Made by a program: the position numbers and the translations under genes | Assembly (NCBI RefSeq): GCF_040394755.1 | Contig: NZ_JBEBRQ010000004.1 | Reading direction: 5' to 3' (one strand) | DNA length: 64,000 bases | DNA from: Castellaniella defragrans_A | Lineage (GTDB): Bacteria > Pseudomonadota > Gammaproteobacteria > Burkholderiales > Burkholderiaceae_B | Notes under the pieces: generated by a model | Database searches by the model: none | Seen by the model: only the letters and a program-made list of their open reading frames with translations | Told to the model about the DNA's origin: nothing | Part shown: one piece after another, positions 15,364 through 24,461 of the stretch | How the letters are laid out: each line of letters opens with the position of its first letter | Position numbering within the stretch: the stretch's first letter is position 1

Positions 15364-16743
15364 TCACTTTTCGCTTGTGATGCAAGTCCCCGCCATCCCA
15401 GCGCGCGCCTTGCGCAGGCCGGCCGTCGGCACACCCATCGCCTCCCGGTATTTGGCCACCGTGCGGCGGGCAATCGGCACGCCGCGCTCGGCCAGCAATT
15501 CGGCGATCCGGCTGTCCGACAGCGGCCGCCCGGCGGGCTCGTCGGCAAGAATGGCTTTCATGAGATCCTGGACAGCCACGGCCGAGGTTTCCTCGCCGTC
15601 GCGGGTGTGGACCGCCGTGCCGAAGAACCGCTTCATTTCGTAGACCCCCCAGGGGGTCTGGGCGTATTTCTGGCGCGTGGCCCGCGAAATCGTGGACTCG
15701 TGCAGCCCAAGTTCCCGGGCAATGTCGCGCAGCACCAAGGGCCGCAGCGCCCCGGGGCCTTGTTCGAGAAACGCCTGCTGGCGCTCGGCGATGGCTTGCG
15801 CCACCCGCAGGATCGTCTGCTGGCGCTGGCCCAGGCTGCGAATCAGCATCTTGGCCTGGCGCACCTGATCCTGCAGCGCGCCGCCCGCCTCATTGGCCTG
15901 CGCCAGGCAATCCAGATAGGCCTGGTTGATGCGCAAACGCGGTGCCAGGGCGGGGTTGATGCTCGCCTGCCAATGGCCGTGCACGGAGTGCAGGAGGACG
16001 TCCGGCACCACGTAATGAATATCGGCCTCGTCCCAGGCGCGCCCGGGGCGCGGTTCCAGGGACAGGATCAAGGCATGAGCCCGATCGAGCCGCCCACGCT
16101 CACAACCCAGCACCGTGCACAAGCGGCTGAACTTGCCCGCCGCCAGCAGGTCCAGATGCGCCGTCAGGCGGCGCGCGCAATCCAGCGCCGCCGCGTCTTT
16201 CGCGCCATCGGCCAACCGGTCGAGTTGCAGCGCCAGGCACTCGGCCAGCCCACGGGCCCCCACGCCCGGCGGATCGAAGGACTGCAACAGGCGCAAGGCC
16301 GCACCGATCTCGTCGGGATCGGCGGCCCACTCCTCGGGCAGGGCCGCCGCCAGTTCCTCCAGCGTGCCGTCCAGATAGCCATGCTGATCCAGCGCGGAAA
16401 TCAATGCGGCGACCAGAGCCCGGTCGCGCTCCGTGGCCCGCGTCGTGTGTAACTGTTGTAAAAGAAATTCCTCAAGATTCTGACCGCGCCCGCTTTCCGG
16501 GATATCATCGCTGCCTGCCTGCGACGCAGGGCGCGACCACCAGCGATCCATCTGCTCGGCCTGCGCGGCCATCTCGTCGGACGCCTCGACCCGCTCGAGC
16601 ATGGGGTTATCCTCGAGGGCCTGTGCCAGTTCCTGCTCCAATTCCTGGGACGAGCTGTTCAGCAGGCGGATGGCCTGCTGCAGCTGCGGGGTCAGGGCCA
16701 GTTGCTGATGCTGACCCAGTTCCAGGGATGGATGCGATTGCAT
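15364..16743 (-). CDS. rpoN: RNA polymerase sigma-54 factor
   Basis: A 459-residue sigma-54. The N-terminal Gln-rich activator region (LGQHQQLALTPQLQQAIRLL) is followed by the acidic region, the core-binding and HTH region (ESTISRATRQKYAQTPWGVYEMKRFF), and the RpoN box ARRTVAKYRE near the C-terminus, which reads the -24 promoter element. It directs transcription from -24/-12 promoters with enhancer-binding activators. Unlike the common arrangement, no lptB lies upstream and no hpf/ptsN follow; instead a small membrane-protein gene diverges 16 bases away. The tail after the RpoN box (GLRKARAGMAGTCITSEK) overlies the bfd promoter. Confidence 0.96.
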   Translation of the reverse strand: MQSHPSLELGQHQQLALTPQLQQAIRLLNSSSQELEQELAQALEDNPMLERVEASDEMAAQAEQMDRWWSRPASQAGSDDIPESGRGQNLEEFLLQQLHTTRATERDRALVAALISALDQHGYLDGTLEELAAALPEEWAADPDEIGAALRLLQSFDPPGVGARGLAECLALQLDRLADGAKDAAALDCARRLTAHLDLLAAGKFSRLCTVLGCERGRLDRAHALILSLEPRPGRAWDEADIHYVVPDVLLHSVHGHWQASINPALAPRLRINQAYLDCLAQANEAGGALQDQVRQAKMLIRSLGQRQQTILRVAQAIAERQQAFLEQGPGALRPLVLRDIARELGLHESTISRATRQKYAQTPWGVYEMKRFFGTAVHTRDGEETSAVAVQDLMKAILADEPAGRPLSDSRIAELLAERGVPIARRTVAKYREAMGVPTAGLRKARAGMAGTCITSEK

Positions 16744-16759
16744 AGTTAAAATACGACCT

Positions 16760-17302
16760 ATGGACTCTGAACAGACACGACACCCCAGCCGCCAGGATCA
16801 CGCGATATTGCGCGCCGCCTTGTTCAAACTGACGGCGACCCGCAAGATCATCATCGCCGTCGTGATCACCGTGGTGACCCTGATCTGGTATGACCTGCTC
16901 AACCGACTACTAGCCTTCGGCGACGGTATCGACTACGCGGGCCTGCATGTCATGGGGGCCGAAGCCACCGCGCTGCTGCAGCGATACAACCCGTTTTTCT
17001 GGTGGGCGCTGGTCGCCTTGTGCACACTCATTATTGCCTATTTTCTGGTTCTGTTCGCGCGCTCCTCGATGCGGGCGGCCCGCCTGAGGCCGATCGACGA
17101 ATCCTCCTTCACGCGCGTCTCGAACGGACTGTCGGCCCCCGCCCTGGATGTCCTGCTCTGGGCCTGGCAGGAGCGCGACGAGCCCCTGCGCGTCGGCGAC
17201 CTGCAACGCGCTCTGCACGGCTTGCGCACCAATCGCGCCGCCAAGCTCCAACGCGCCGCACACCAGGCATCCGCCCTCGAACAGGCACGACGCGGCCACT
17301 GA
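16760..17302 (+). CDS. Uncharacterised two-helix membrane protein
   Basis: A 180-residue protein not recognised. Two membrane segments are clear: residues 29-45 (IIIAVVITVVTLIWYDL) and about 77-101 (FFWWALVALCTLIIAYFLVLFA). A soluble, Arg/Ala-rich helical C-terminus follows (RAAKLQRAAHQASALEQARR). It is divergent from rpoN with only 16 bases between the start codons, so the two promoters must overlap the neighbouring coding regions. It ends about 85 bases before the TonB receptor's Fur-like site. Confidence 0.75.
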   Translation: MDSEQTRHPSRQDHAILRAALFKLTATRKIIIAVVITVVTLIWYDLLNRLLAFGDGIDYAGLHVMGAEATALLQRYNPFFWWALVALCTLIIAYFLVLFARSSMRAARLRPIDESSFTRVSNGLSAPALDVLLWAWQERDEPLRVGDLQRALHGLRTNRAAKLQRAAHQASALEQARRGH

Positions 17303-17385
17303 ATCCACATGAATGCCGGCGTCAGCCGGCGCGAATCCACGTGCGCCGCCGTGGCGGGCGGCGGGGCACATATTCAAAACGGTTG

Positions 17386-17404
17386 ATTAATGCAAATCAA
17401 TCTC
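17386..17404. promoter_or_regulatory. Fur-like box upstream of TonB receptor
   Basis: The site lies in an AT-rich stretch 155 bp before the receptor gene. Thirteen of 19 positions agree with the Fur consensus (TTAATGCAAATCAATCTC at the best alignment). It is consistent with iron-repressed expression of an outer-membrane iron or haem receptor. The surrounding sequence (17405-17440) is also AT-rich and may hold the promoter. Confidence 0.5.
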
Positions 17405-17559
17405 ATACTCATTGATTAAATTGTTATTGTTGTAATACTATTGCGGCTGTTTCCGCCCCGGCGCGACATGGACGGTCGCCGGCACATTCTTTCTTCCGTT
17501 TCCGACTCACCATGAAAAAACACCTCCGGTCCTGTCTTTGATTCTTACAGGGGAAAACG

Positions 17560-19755
17560 ATGAGTCATAACATCAAGGGGCCAGGGGAACGATCGAAGCC
17601 AGGCCGCCCAAGCCTGAGGACGCTGGCACTGACGCTGGCGACCGCAATGCCGGTGGCGGCTTCATTGCCCGCCGCGGCCCAGGAAACCATCAGGAACCAG
17701 CCGGGCTGGCTGGACACCATCACCGTCGCCGGCACGCGCACGGAAACCTCCATCAAGGACAACCCGGCCTCGGTCTCGGTCGTCGATGAGGAACAACTCG
17801 AGCGCCAGCCGCCAGCAAGCATTGCCGACCTGGTGCGCGACGTGCCGGGCGTCGAGGTGATCGACGCCTCGGCGCCGGGTATGCAGCGGCTGCGCATCCG
17901 GGGGGAATCCTCGAACCGCGTCACCATTCTGGTCGACGGCCAGGAAATCACGGATCACAGCGACTACGGCACGCCCATCCTGGTCGATCCCGCCAATGTC
18001 GAGCGCATCGAGGTCATCCGCGGCCCGGCCTCCGTGCTGTACGGCGCCAAGGCCATCGGCGGCGTGGTCAACATCATCACCAAGCGCGGCGCCTCCAGGC
18101 CGATCCAGCTGGAGCTGGGCGGCAGCTATTTTTCCGGGACGAAAGGCTGGCAAGGCTGGGCCGCCGTGTCGGGCACGGTGGGCGATTTCGACTACCGCCT
18201 GTCGGGCAGCGCCGACCGCCATCACGACCGGGTGGTCCCGAAAGGACAATACACGGATACCGGCCGCCTGGACGGCTCCAGCTACCGCAACAGCGATGTA
18301 TCGCTGCACCTGGGGTATACCTTTGGCGAGAGCCGCAACCATTACCTGGCCCTGAAGGCCGAACAGCACAATCTCAGCACCGAGAGCTGGACGGATCCAG
18401 CCTATCTGACCGGCTCGACCCGGGCATTCAACATCGATCTGCCCAAGCGCGACCTGCGCAAGGTAGGCCTGTACTACGACGCCAAGGACCTGAGTCCCGT
18501 CGTCCGGAAAATCCACCTCGACGCCTACCACCAGACCGTCGACCGGCTGTTCGAGAACCGGGTCGAGGTGCAGACAGCAACAGTAGTGCCGCCGATGAGC
18601 ATCAACGTCAAGAACACCGCGACCTCGGACGACCGCAACCTGAATTATGGCGGCACTGCCCAGATCGACCTTGCACTGCATCCCGACCACTACACCATCG
18701 CCGGCATGCAATACCTGATGGACGATCTGGACGCCGCCAAGAACAGCTTCACGACCACGCGCATAACACTGCCAAGCGGCACCATGACCACCTCAACGGT
18801 CAATCCGATCCGCACCAGCGCCTCGCTCGAAACGGCCTCGCTGTTCGCACAGGACGAATGGACCTTTGCCCAGAATTTCAAGCTGACCGCCGGCCTGCGG
18901 TACTACCACGTGCGCGCGCGCCTGGGTGAAACCACCAACGCATCCTTGGTAGACCCTGGCGACACCGATACCAACCGCCTGGTCAAGTCCCTGGGGCTCA
19001 CCTGGAGCGGCCTGGCGCACACGACCCTGCGGGCTCTGTACTCCGAGGGCTACACCATGCCGAACCTGTCGCAGATGTATACCGATACGTCCGCCGGCGG
19101 CTACCTGTCCCGCGGAAACCCCAACCTCAAGCCCGAAACCTCGCAGAACTACGAACTGGGCGCCCGCTACCAGCACGCCGGCCTGATCCTGGACGCCGCG
19201 GCCTTCTACACCCAGGCCAAGGACTACATCAGTACGGCCACCTGCGCCTCGGTCGGCACCTGCCCGGCCAGTGCGGGCGCCAATGACCGGACCTACACCA
19301 ACATCAACAGCGCCGATACCCACGGCGTGGAACTGATCGCCGAGTATGCCCTGCCCGGCACGAATTTCACCCCCTACGCAACCGGCGCCTGGACCCAGCG
19401 CAAGCTGAAGTACCCCACGTACTCCACCACCAACAGCGGCGTACCGGCCTTCTCGGGACGCGTCGGGGTGCGCTACGACACCGAGCTGTACGGCACACAG
19501 GCCTGGGCCGACCTGTTCGTGCGCGCCGCGACCGCGATCGAACAGACCTACCTGAGCAACAACGTGTTCGAAACAGACCGCCTGCCGGGCTGGGGCACGC
19601 TCAACCTGGCCTTCGGCGGCTCGCGCGGCAAGGAACGCAAGGTATCGATGGGCGTGCATTTCAACAACATCCTGAACAAGGAATACCGCTCCGCATTCGA
19701 CGCCCTGCCGGGCGTCGGCCGCAGCGTGGAAGTCACGTTCCGCACGACCTTTTGA
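17560..19755 (+). CDS. TonB-dependent outer-membrane receptor (iron or haem type)
   Basis: A 731-residue receptor. A long signal peptide ends PAAAQ-ETI. A TonB box-like DTITVAGTR follows, then a plug domain (about 55-170) with VDGQEITD, RIEVIRGPASVLYGAKAIGG and VVNIITKRG, and a 22-strand barrel ending in Phe (VEVTFRTTF). A NPNLKPE motif and YTMPNLSQMY (in the place of FRAP-x-L-x-x-LY) resemble haem and catecholate receptors. The ligand cannot be fixed. The start has AGGGG 7 bases upstream. A Fur-like site precedes it; no periplasmic binding protein or ABC genes are adjacent. GC-rich inverted repeats after the stop (19769-19791) may terminate the transcript. Confidence 0.9.
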   Translation: MSHNIKGPGERSKPGRPSLRTLALTLATAMPVAASLPAAAQETIRNQPGWLDTITVAGTRTETSIKDNPASVSVVDEEQLERQPPASIADLVRDVPGVEVIDASAPGMQRLRIRGESSNRVTILVDGQEITDHSDYGTPILVDPANVERIEVIRGPASVLYGAKAIGGVVNIITKRGASRPIQLELGGSYFSGTKGWQGWAAVSGTVGDFDYRLSGSADRHHDRVVPKGQYTDTGRLDGSSYRNSDVSLHLGYTFGESRNHYLALKAEQHNLSTESWTDPAYLTGSTRAFNIDLPKRDLRKVGLYYDAKDLSPVVRKIHLDAYHQTVDRLFENRVEVQTATVVPPMSINVKNTATSDDRNLNYGGTAQIDLALHPDHYTIAGMQYLMDDLDAAKNSFTTTRITLPSGTMTTSTVNPIRTSASLETASLFAQDEWTFAQNFKLTAGLRYYHVRARLGETTNASLVDPGDTDTNRLVKSLGLTWSGLAHTTLRALYSEGYTMPNLSQMYTDTSAGGYLSRGNPNLKPETSQNYELGARYQHAGLILDAAAFYTQAKDYISTATCASVGTCPASAGANDRTYTNINSADTHGVELIAEYALPGTNFTPYATGAWTQRKLKYPTYSTTNSGVPAFSGRVGVRYDTELYGTQAWADLFVRAATAIEQTYLSNNVFETDRLPGWGTLNLAFGGSRGKERKVSMGVHFNNILNKEYRSAFDALPGVGRSVEVTFRTTF

Positions 19756-19768
19756 GCAGGGTTCCACG

Positions 19769-19791
19769 CCCCGCCCGCCGGGCGGCGGGGC
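19769..19791. terminator. GC-rich hairpin after the TonB receptor
   Basis: Arms GCCCCGCC (19769-19776) and GGCGGGGC (19784-19791) enclose a short GC-rich loop, 13 bases after the receptor stop codon. No T-run follows, so it is a stability or weak termination structure rather than a canonical terminator. Confidence 0.4.
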
Positions 19792-19849
19792 GGCCTGCGG
19801 GCACACTGCCCCCTTGTCAATCACCCGAAAATATGGTTGACTTCCACCT

Positions 19850-19990
19850 ATGAGCCATTCACGCAGCCTTCCCGCCATTGCGCCGCAAGCCCTTGCGGCG
19901 CAATGCGTGCGCGCGGCACCCCTGCCGCGCGCGCTGCGCTCGTCCCTCCTTCCTGCGCTACTGCTGCTACTGACCGGTTGCCGGGCCTAG
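19850..19990 (+). CDS. leuL: leuA leader peptide (Leu-rich)
   Basis: A 46-codon open frame (starts MSHSRSLPAIAP) ends with a run of Leu codons: SLLPALLLLLTGCRA, with CTA-CTG-CTG-CTA-CTG in succession, then TAG. It lies 95 bases before the leuA start on the same strand. The stop is inside a hairpin. Leu-rich leaders of this kind control leucine biosynthesis by ribosome-mediated attenuation: stalling at the Leu codons when charged tRNA-Leu is scarce. A chance ORF is possible, but the Leu run at the end and its position argue against it. Confidence 0.65.
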   Translation: MSHSRSLPAIAPQALAAQCVRAAPLPRALRSSLLPALLLLLTGCRA

Positions 19991-20013
19991 CGCCACGTGG
20001 CAGTCCGGCAGCC
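19976..20013 (+). promoter_or_regulatory. Candidate leu attenuator hairpin
   Basis: GGTTGCCGG (19976-19984) pairs with CCGGCAGCC (20005-20013), nine pairs including one G-U. The left arm overlaps the last codons of the Leu-rich leader. A ribosome stalled on the Leu codons just upstream would cover or free this arm. The T-rich stretch after it is weak, so control might act on leuA translation as well as on termination. Confidence 0.45.
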
Positions 20014-20085
20014 TGTATCCGCCACTATTCCCCCGATTTTCCGCATCCGCATGCCGGACGCCACTCCGCACAGCCAGGTATCGCC

Positions 20086-21786
20086 ATGATCAAGAATCCT
20101 TCCGACAAATACGTCCCGTTCCGCGCGTTCGACCGTGATTTCTCCGAACGCACGTGGCCCAGCCGGCGCATCACCCAGCCGCCAATCTGGATGAGCACCG
20201 ACCTGCGCGACGGCAACCAGGCGCTGATCGAGCCCATGAGCGTCGAGCGCAAGCTGCGCCTGTTCGAACAATTGGTCAAGATCGGCTTCAAGGAAATCGA
20301 GGTGGGCTTCCCCTCGGCCTCGCAGACCGATTTCGATTTCGTGCGCAAGCTCATCGACGAGCGCCGCATCCCCGACGACGTCGCGATCATCGTCCTGACG
20401 CAGGCCCGCGAAGACCTGATCGCCCGCACGGTCGAGGCAGCCGCCGGCACCAGGCACGCGATCATCCACATGTACAACGCGTGCGCCCCGGCTTTCCGCA
20501 AGATCGTCTTCCGCATGAGCCGCGACGAAATCCGCCGGATCGCGATCGAGGGCACCTCGATCATCAAGGCCGAGGTCGCCAAGCATCCCGAAACCCACTG
20601 GCGCTATCAATATTCGCCCGAGGTCTTCAGCACGACCGAGCCGGAATTCGCCCTCGAAGTCTGCAACGCCGTGGTCGCAGCCTGGCAACCCACCGTGCAG
20701 GACAAGATCATCCTCAACCTGCCCGCCACCATCGAAGCGACCATGCCCAACCTCTATGCCGACCAGATCGAGTGGATGCACACCCATCTGGCCGAACGCG
20801 ACAAGATCGTCCTGAGCGTGCACCCGCACAACGACCGCGGCACCGCCGTAGCCGCCGCGGAATTCGCCGTCATGGCCGGCGCCGACCGCATCGAAGGCTG
20901 CCTCTTTGGCCACGGCGAGCGCACCGGCAATGTGGACCTGGTCACCCTGGCCCTGAACCTGTACACCCAGGGCATCGATCCGGGCCTGGATTTCTCGGAC
21001 ATCGACGAGATCCGCCGCTGTGTCGAATACTGCACCCAATTGCCCGTGCATCCGCGCCATCCCTATGCCGGGGATCTGGTGTTCACCGCCTTCTCGGGCT
21101 CGCACCAGGACGCGATCAAGAAAGGCTTCGCCATCCAGCAGGCCGGCGCAGTCTGGGAGGTGCCTTATCTGCCGATCGATCCGGCCGACCTGGGCCGCAA
21201 CTACGATGCCGTCATCCGCGTCAACAGCCAGTCCGGCAAGGGCGGGGTGTCGTACCTGCTCGAGCAGGAACACGGCCTGGTGCTGCCGCGCCGCCTGCAA
21301 ATCGAATTCAGCCGCGCCATCCAGCGCGTCACCGACGAGACCGGCCGCGAGGTCACCCCGCAGGATGTCTACGACGTGTTCTCGGCCGAATACCTGGATC
21401 GCGAGACCCCCTGGAAACTGGTGCGCCACCGCATCACCGGCAGCCCCAAGACCAACGGCCATAAACAATTCGCCATCGAGGTCGAGGTCGAGGTCGATGG
21501 CGAGGTCCGGCACCTGGTGGGTGAAGGCGACGGCGCAATCTCGGCCTTTGTGAACGCCCTCGGCCTGAAAGCGCGCATCATGGACTATCAGGAGCACGCC
21601 ATCGGCACGGGCACCGACACGCGCGCGGCCTCGTACGTCGAAATCCGCATCGAGGATGCGCCGACCGGCTTTGGCGTGGGAATCCACGAGGACATCGTGA
21701 CGTCCTCTTTCCTGGCCATCCTGAGCGCGGTCAACCGCCACGCGGCGATGCAAGGCCAGGCGGCCCGCGAAAACATCGCCGCCTGA
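20086..21786 (+). CDS. leuA: 2-isopropylmalate synthase
   Basis: A 566-residue enzyme of the longer LeuA class. It condenses acetyl-CoA with 2-ketoisovalerate, the first step of leucine synthesis. Signature STDLRDGNQALIEPM holds the catalytic and metal residues. The second metal motif is SVHPHNDRGTAVAAAE, and GADRIEGCLFGHGERTGN follows. The C-terminal regulatory (leucine-feedback) domain is complete. The frame is open upstream, but MIKNPSDKYVPFRAFD at 20086 is the family start. Leader and hairpin sequences upstream suggest attenuation by leucine supply. No other leu genes are in the window, which also holds a leucine catabolic operon. Confidence 0.95.
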   Translation: MIKNPSDKYVPFRAFDRDFSERTWPSRRITQPPIWMSTDLRDGNQALIEPMSVERKLRLFEQLVKIGFKEIEVGFPSASQTDFDFVRKLIDERRIPDDVAIIVLTQAREDLIARTVEAAAGTRHAIIHMYNACAPAFRKIVFRMSRDEIRRIAIEGTSIIKAEVAKHPETHWRYQYSPEVFSTTEPEFALEVCNAVVAAWQPTVQDKIILNLPATIEATMPNLYADQIEWMHTHLAERDKIVLSVHPHNDRGTAVAAAEFAVMAGADRIEGCLFGHGERTGNVDLVTLALNLYTQGIDPGLDFSDIDEIRRCVEYCTQLPVHPRHPYAGDLVFTAFSGSHQDAIKKGFAIQQAGAVWEVPYLPIDPADLGRNYDAVIRVNSQSGKGGVSYLLEQEHGLVLPRRLQIEFSRAIQRVTDETGREVTPQDVYDVFSAEYLDRETPWKLVRHRITGSPKTNGHKQFAIEVEVEVDGEVRHLVGEGDGAISAFVNALGLKARIMDYQEHAIGTGTDTRAASYVEIRIEDAPTGFGVGIHEDIVTSSFLAILSAVNRHAAMQGQAARENIAA

Positions 21787-21816
21787 ACGCGCAGGCGGGC
21801 GGACGCCCGCCGCGTG

Positions 21817-22140
21817 CTAATAGGCGATGGTCAGCCCCGGCAAATCCACCGTGACCCGGGGCCTTTCCAATGCCAGGACCACCTGGCGCGCGAATTCTTC
21901 GGCGCGTGCGGCATCGGCCGACAGCAGCTTGTAGCCCAGCGCATCGGCCACCCCGAGAATCTTGTCGAGCAGCAGCACCTTGCCGCTGGCGCGCAGGGGT
22001 TCACAGCCGAGAGACTCCCACTGTTGCTGGAACCATTGGCACGCCTGCCGCGCAGCCTGAGGATCAGGCTTGGCCTCGACAGGGATCTCGATCGAGTGAC
22101 GGGCATCGAAGATCACGTTCACGTGGCTGGAAATCGGCAT
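21817..22140 (-). CDS. Small conserved-looking protein, function unknown
   Basis: A 107-residue protein not assigned to a family. It is soluble, with an early beta-rich stretch (HVNVIFDARHSIEIPVEA) and a helical second half (AARAEEFARQVVLALE). The ATG at 22140 is preferred over one two codons earlier because a GAGG lies at the right distance. It follows the DUF1840 gene by 37 bases on the same strand, so the two probably form a unit. Confidence 0.7.
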   Translation of the reverse strand: MPISSHVNVIFDARHSIEIPVEAKPDPQAARQACQWFQQQWESLGCEPLRASGKVLLLDKILGVADALGYKLLSADAARAEEFARQVVLALERPRVTVDLPGLTIAY

Positions 22141-22177
22141 AGTCATCCTCAGTGGCAGCAGGCGGAAAAGGGAGGGT

Positions 22178-22528
22178 TCACCATTTTGGCGCAGGCTCCC
22201 AGGTCACGTCCTCGCCCTTTTCACGGGCCAGGCGCAGCATGGCCAGCAGGGGCCAGGCGCGTCGACCCAGGCTGACGAACTGCTCGATCGGGTGTTCGGC
22301 GGAGTCATCATGGTTGCCCACGACTTGCTCGACCTTGGGGTCGTTATCGGCGGCGATCGCCGATTCGATGCCGGCGATCGCCGCATCGAGCTGCGCCTGC
22401 GTGATGACGCCGCGCTCGGGCATCGAGGACTCATCGAAAATCTTGCCGGCGGCCACCAGGATCGGCCTGGCGTGCTTGGCGAACATGAGAACCTCGGCAG
22501 CGGACTTGGAGTGAAATAAGACGAGCAT
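22178..22528 (-). CDS. DUF1840 family protein
   Basis: A 116-residue protein matching DUF1840, a betaproteobacterial family of small soluble proteins. It begins MLVLFHSKSAAEVLMFAKHARP and has the conserved RGVITQAQLDAAIAGIESAI segment. Function is unknown. The start at 22528 fits the family and has a GGGAA upstream; the frame's earlier ATG adds 11 residues without similarity. It is divergent from argS with about 240 bases between them, in which no further feature was recognised. Confidence 0.85.
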   Translation of the reverse strand: MLVLFHSKSAAEVLMFAKHARPILVAAGKIFDESSMPERGVITQAQLDAAIAGIESAIAADNDPKVEQVVGNHDDSAEHPIEQFVSLGRRAWPLLAMLRLAREKGEDVTWEPAPKW

Positions 22529-22769
22529 GGTCGGATTCCCACAATGGACACGTTGATACACTAACTCAACTTCCCCGGGCTGCCAAGCAGGAGAACGGCA
22601 GGAGAATAGCCGCCCGCCCGACGGGGCGTTGAACCGGATGCTGTGACAGGCCCACGCGCGGCGCCCTTGAAATCAAGCTATTATTGAACGATTGCCTGAC
22701 GGCCATCTTTTCGACGGAACCGGCCCTACCCGGACAGGGTTCCCACACCCCGAAACCATTCTGCAATCC

Positions 22770-24455
22770 ATGCTTCCAGAGCAACACACCCAGCTCACGA
22801 CCCTCATCCAGTCCGCCCTCGCCGGCATCCTTCCCGATGCCAAACCCGAGATCGCGCTCGAACGTCCCAAAGTCGCCGCCCACGGCGATATCGCCACCAA
22901 TGTGGCCATGCAATTGGCCAAGGCAGCCCGGCGCAACCCGCGAGAGCTTGCACAGCAACTGGTGGCCGCCATCGGCGCCGACCCGGCGGCGCAGGCACTG
23001 ATCCAGGAGGCCGAGATCGCCGGACCCGGTTTCATCAATTTCCGCCTGACCGCACAGGCGCACCAGGCCGTGCTCGATGCGATCCGCCGCGAGGGCGAGC
23101 GCTTCGGCCACCGGCCGGCGAACACCGACAAGGTGATGGTCGAATTCGTTTCGGCCAACCCCACCGGCCCGCTGCACGTGGGCCACGCCCGGCAAGCCGC
23201 CCTGGGCGATTCGATCTGCCGTCTGTTCACTACGCAGGGCGCCCAGGTGACCCGCGAGTTCTACTACAACGACGCCGGCAACCAGATCCACAATCTGGCG
23301 ATCAGCGTCCAGGCGCGGGCGCGCGGCATCGCGCCCGATGCGCCTGAATTTCCCGAGGACGGCTACAAGGGCGACTACATCCTGGACATCGCGCGCGACT
23401 ACATTGCGCGCGCCACGCTGCAGGCCGCCGACGGCGAGCCCGTCCAGGCCTCCGGTGACCTGGACGACCTGGAGGCCATCCGCCGCTTCGCCGTGGCTTA
23501 TCTGCGCCGCGAGCAGGATCTGGACCTCCAGGCCTTCGACCTGCGCTTCGACAACTACTATCTGGAAAGCTCCCTCTACACCAGCGGCCGGGTCGAACGC
23601 ACGGTCCAGGCGCTGATCGATGCGGGCCATACCTACGAACAGGACGGCGCGCTGTGGCTGCGCACGACAGCACTGGACACCGGCGATGACAAGGACCGGG
23701 TCATGCGCAAGTCCGAAGGCGGCTATACGTACTTCGTGCCGGACGTGGCCTATCACGTCTCCAAATGGGAGCGCGGCTTTCACCGCGCCATCAATATCCA
23801 GGGCACCGACCACCACGGCACCATCGCCCGGGTCCGAGCCGGCCTGCAGGGTCTGGGGCTGGGTATCCCCAAGGACTATCCCGCCTACGTGCTGCACAAG
23901 ATGGTCCGCGTCATGCGCGATGGCGTCGAGGTCAAGATCTCGAAACGGGCCGGCAGCTACGTCACCCTGCGCGACCTGATCGACTGGGTCGGCCGCGACG
24001 CGGTGCGCTTTTTCCTGGCCCAGCGGCGCGCCGATTCCGAATTCGTGTTCGATGTGGACCTGGCGTTGTCGCGCAGCGAGGAAAACCCGGTCTACTATAT
24101 TCAGTACGCCCACGCGCGCATCCATTCGCTGCTGGGCCAGCACGCCGAACTCGCCGCGGACATCGACGAGGCCGACCCCGCCGCCCTGACGGCCCCCACG
24201 GAAATCAAATTGCTGCAAAGACTTGCCGAATATCCAGGCACCCTCACACTGGCCGCCCAGGAACTGGCTCCGCACCAACTGGCATTCTGGCTGCGCGACT
24301 GCGCGGCGGATTTCCATGCCTGGTACAACGCCGAGCGCATCCTGGTCGACGCACTGCCGCTGCGCGCCGCGCGGCTGCGGCTGGCCAAGGCCACCGCCCA
24401 GGTCATCGCCAACGGCCTCGGCCTGCTCGGCGTCTCCGCCCCTCAAAGGATGTGA
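22770..24455 (+). CDS. argS: Arginyl-tRNA synthetase
   Basis: A 561-residue class I aminoacyl-tRNA synthetase. It contains the ArgRS N-terminal tRNA-binding domain (LTTLIQSALAGILPD), SANPTGPLHVGHARQAALGD with HVGH as the HIGH motif (about residue 130), and KISKRAGSYVTL in the KMSK position. The C-terminal DALR anticodon-binding domain ends PLRAARLRLAKATAQVIANG. The start MLPEQHTQ fits the family; the frame is open 26 codons earlier without similarity. It is followed 6 bases later by the SPOR protein gene, probably in one transcript with dsbA. Confidence 0.95.
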   Translation: MLPEQHTQLTTLIQSALAGILPDAKPEIALERPKVAAHGDIATNVAMQLAKAARRNPRELAQQLVAAIGADPAAQALIQEAEIAGPGFINFRLTAQAHQAVLDAIRREGERFGHRPANTDKVMVEFVSANPTGPLHVGHARQAALGDSICRLFTTQGAQVTREFYYNDAGNQIHNLAISVQARARGIAPDAPEFPEDGYKGDYILDIARDYIARATLQAADGEPVQASGDLDDLEAIRRFAVAYLRREQDLDLQAFDLRFDNYYLESSLYTSGRVERTVQALIDAGHTYEQDGALWLRTTALDTGDDKDRVMRKSEGGYTYFVPDVAYHVSKWERGFHRAINIQGTDHHGTIARVRAGLQGLGLGIPKDYPAYVLHKMVRVMRDGVEVKISKRAGSYVTLRDLIDWVGRDAVRFFLAQRRADSEFVFDVDLALSRSEENPVYYIQYAHARIHSLLGQHAELAADIDEADPAALTAPTEIKLLQRLAEYPGTLTLAAQELAPHQLAFWLRDCAADFHAWYNAERILVDALPLRAARLRLAKATAQVIANGLGLLGVSAPQRM

Positions 24456-24461
24456 CTCCCG

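Noticed and set aside
19837..20085. Extended N-terminus of LeuA
   Set aside because: This frame is out of register with the Leu-rich leader and lacks similarity; the enzyme starts at 20086.
22566..24446. Minus-strand 626-codon frame opposite argS
   Set aside because: It is a shadow of argS, with no motif.
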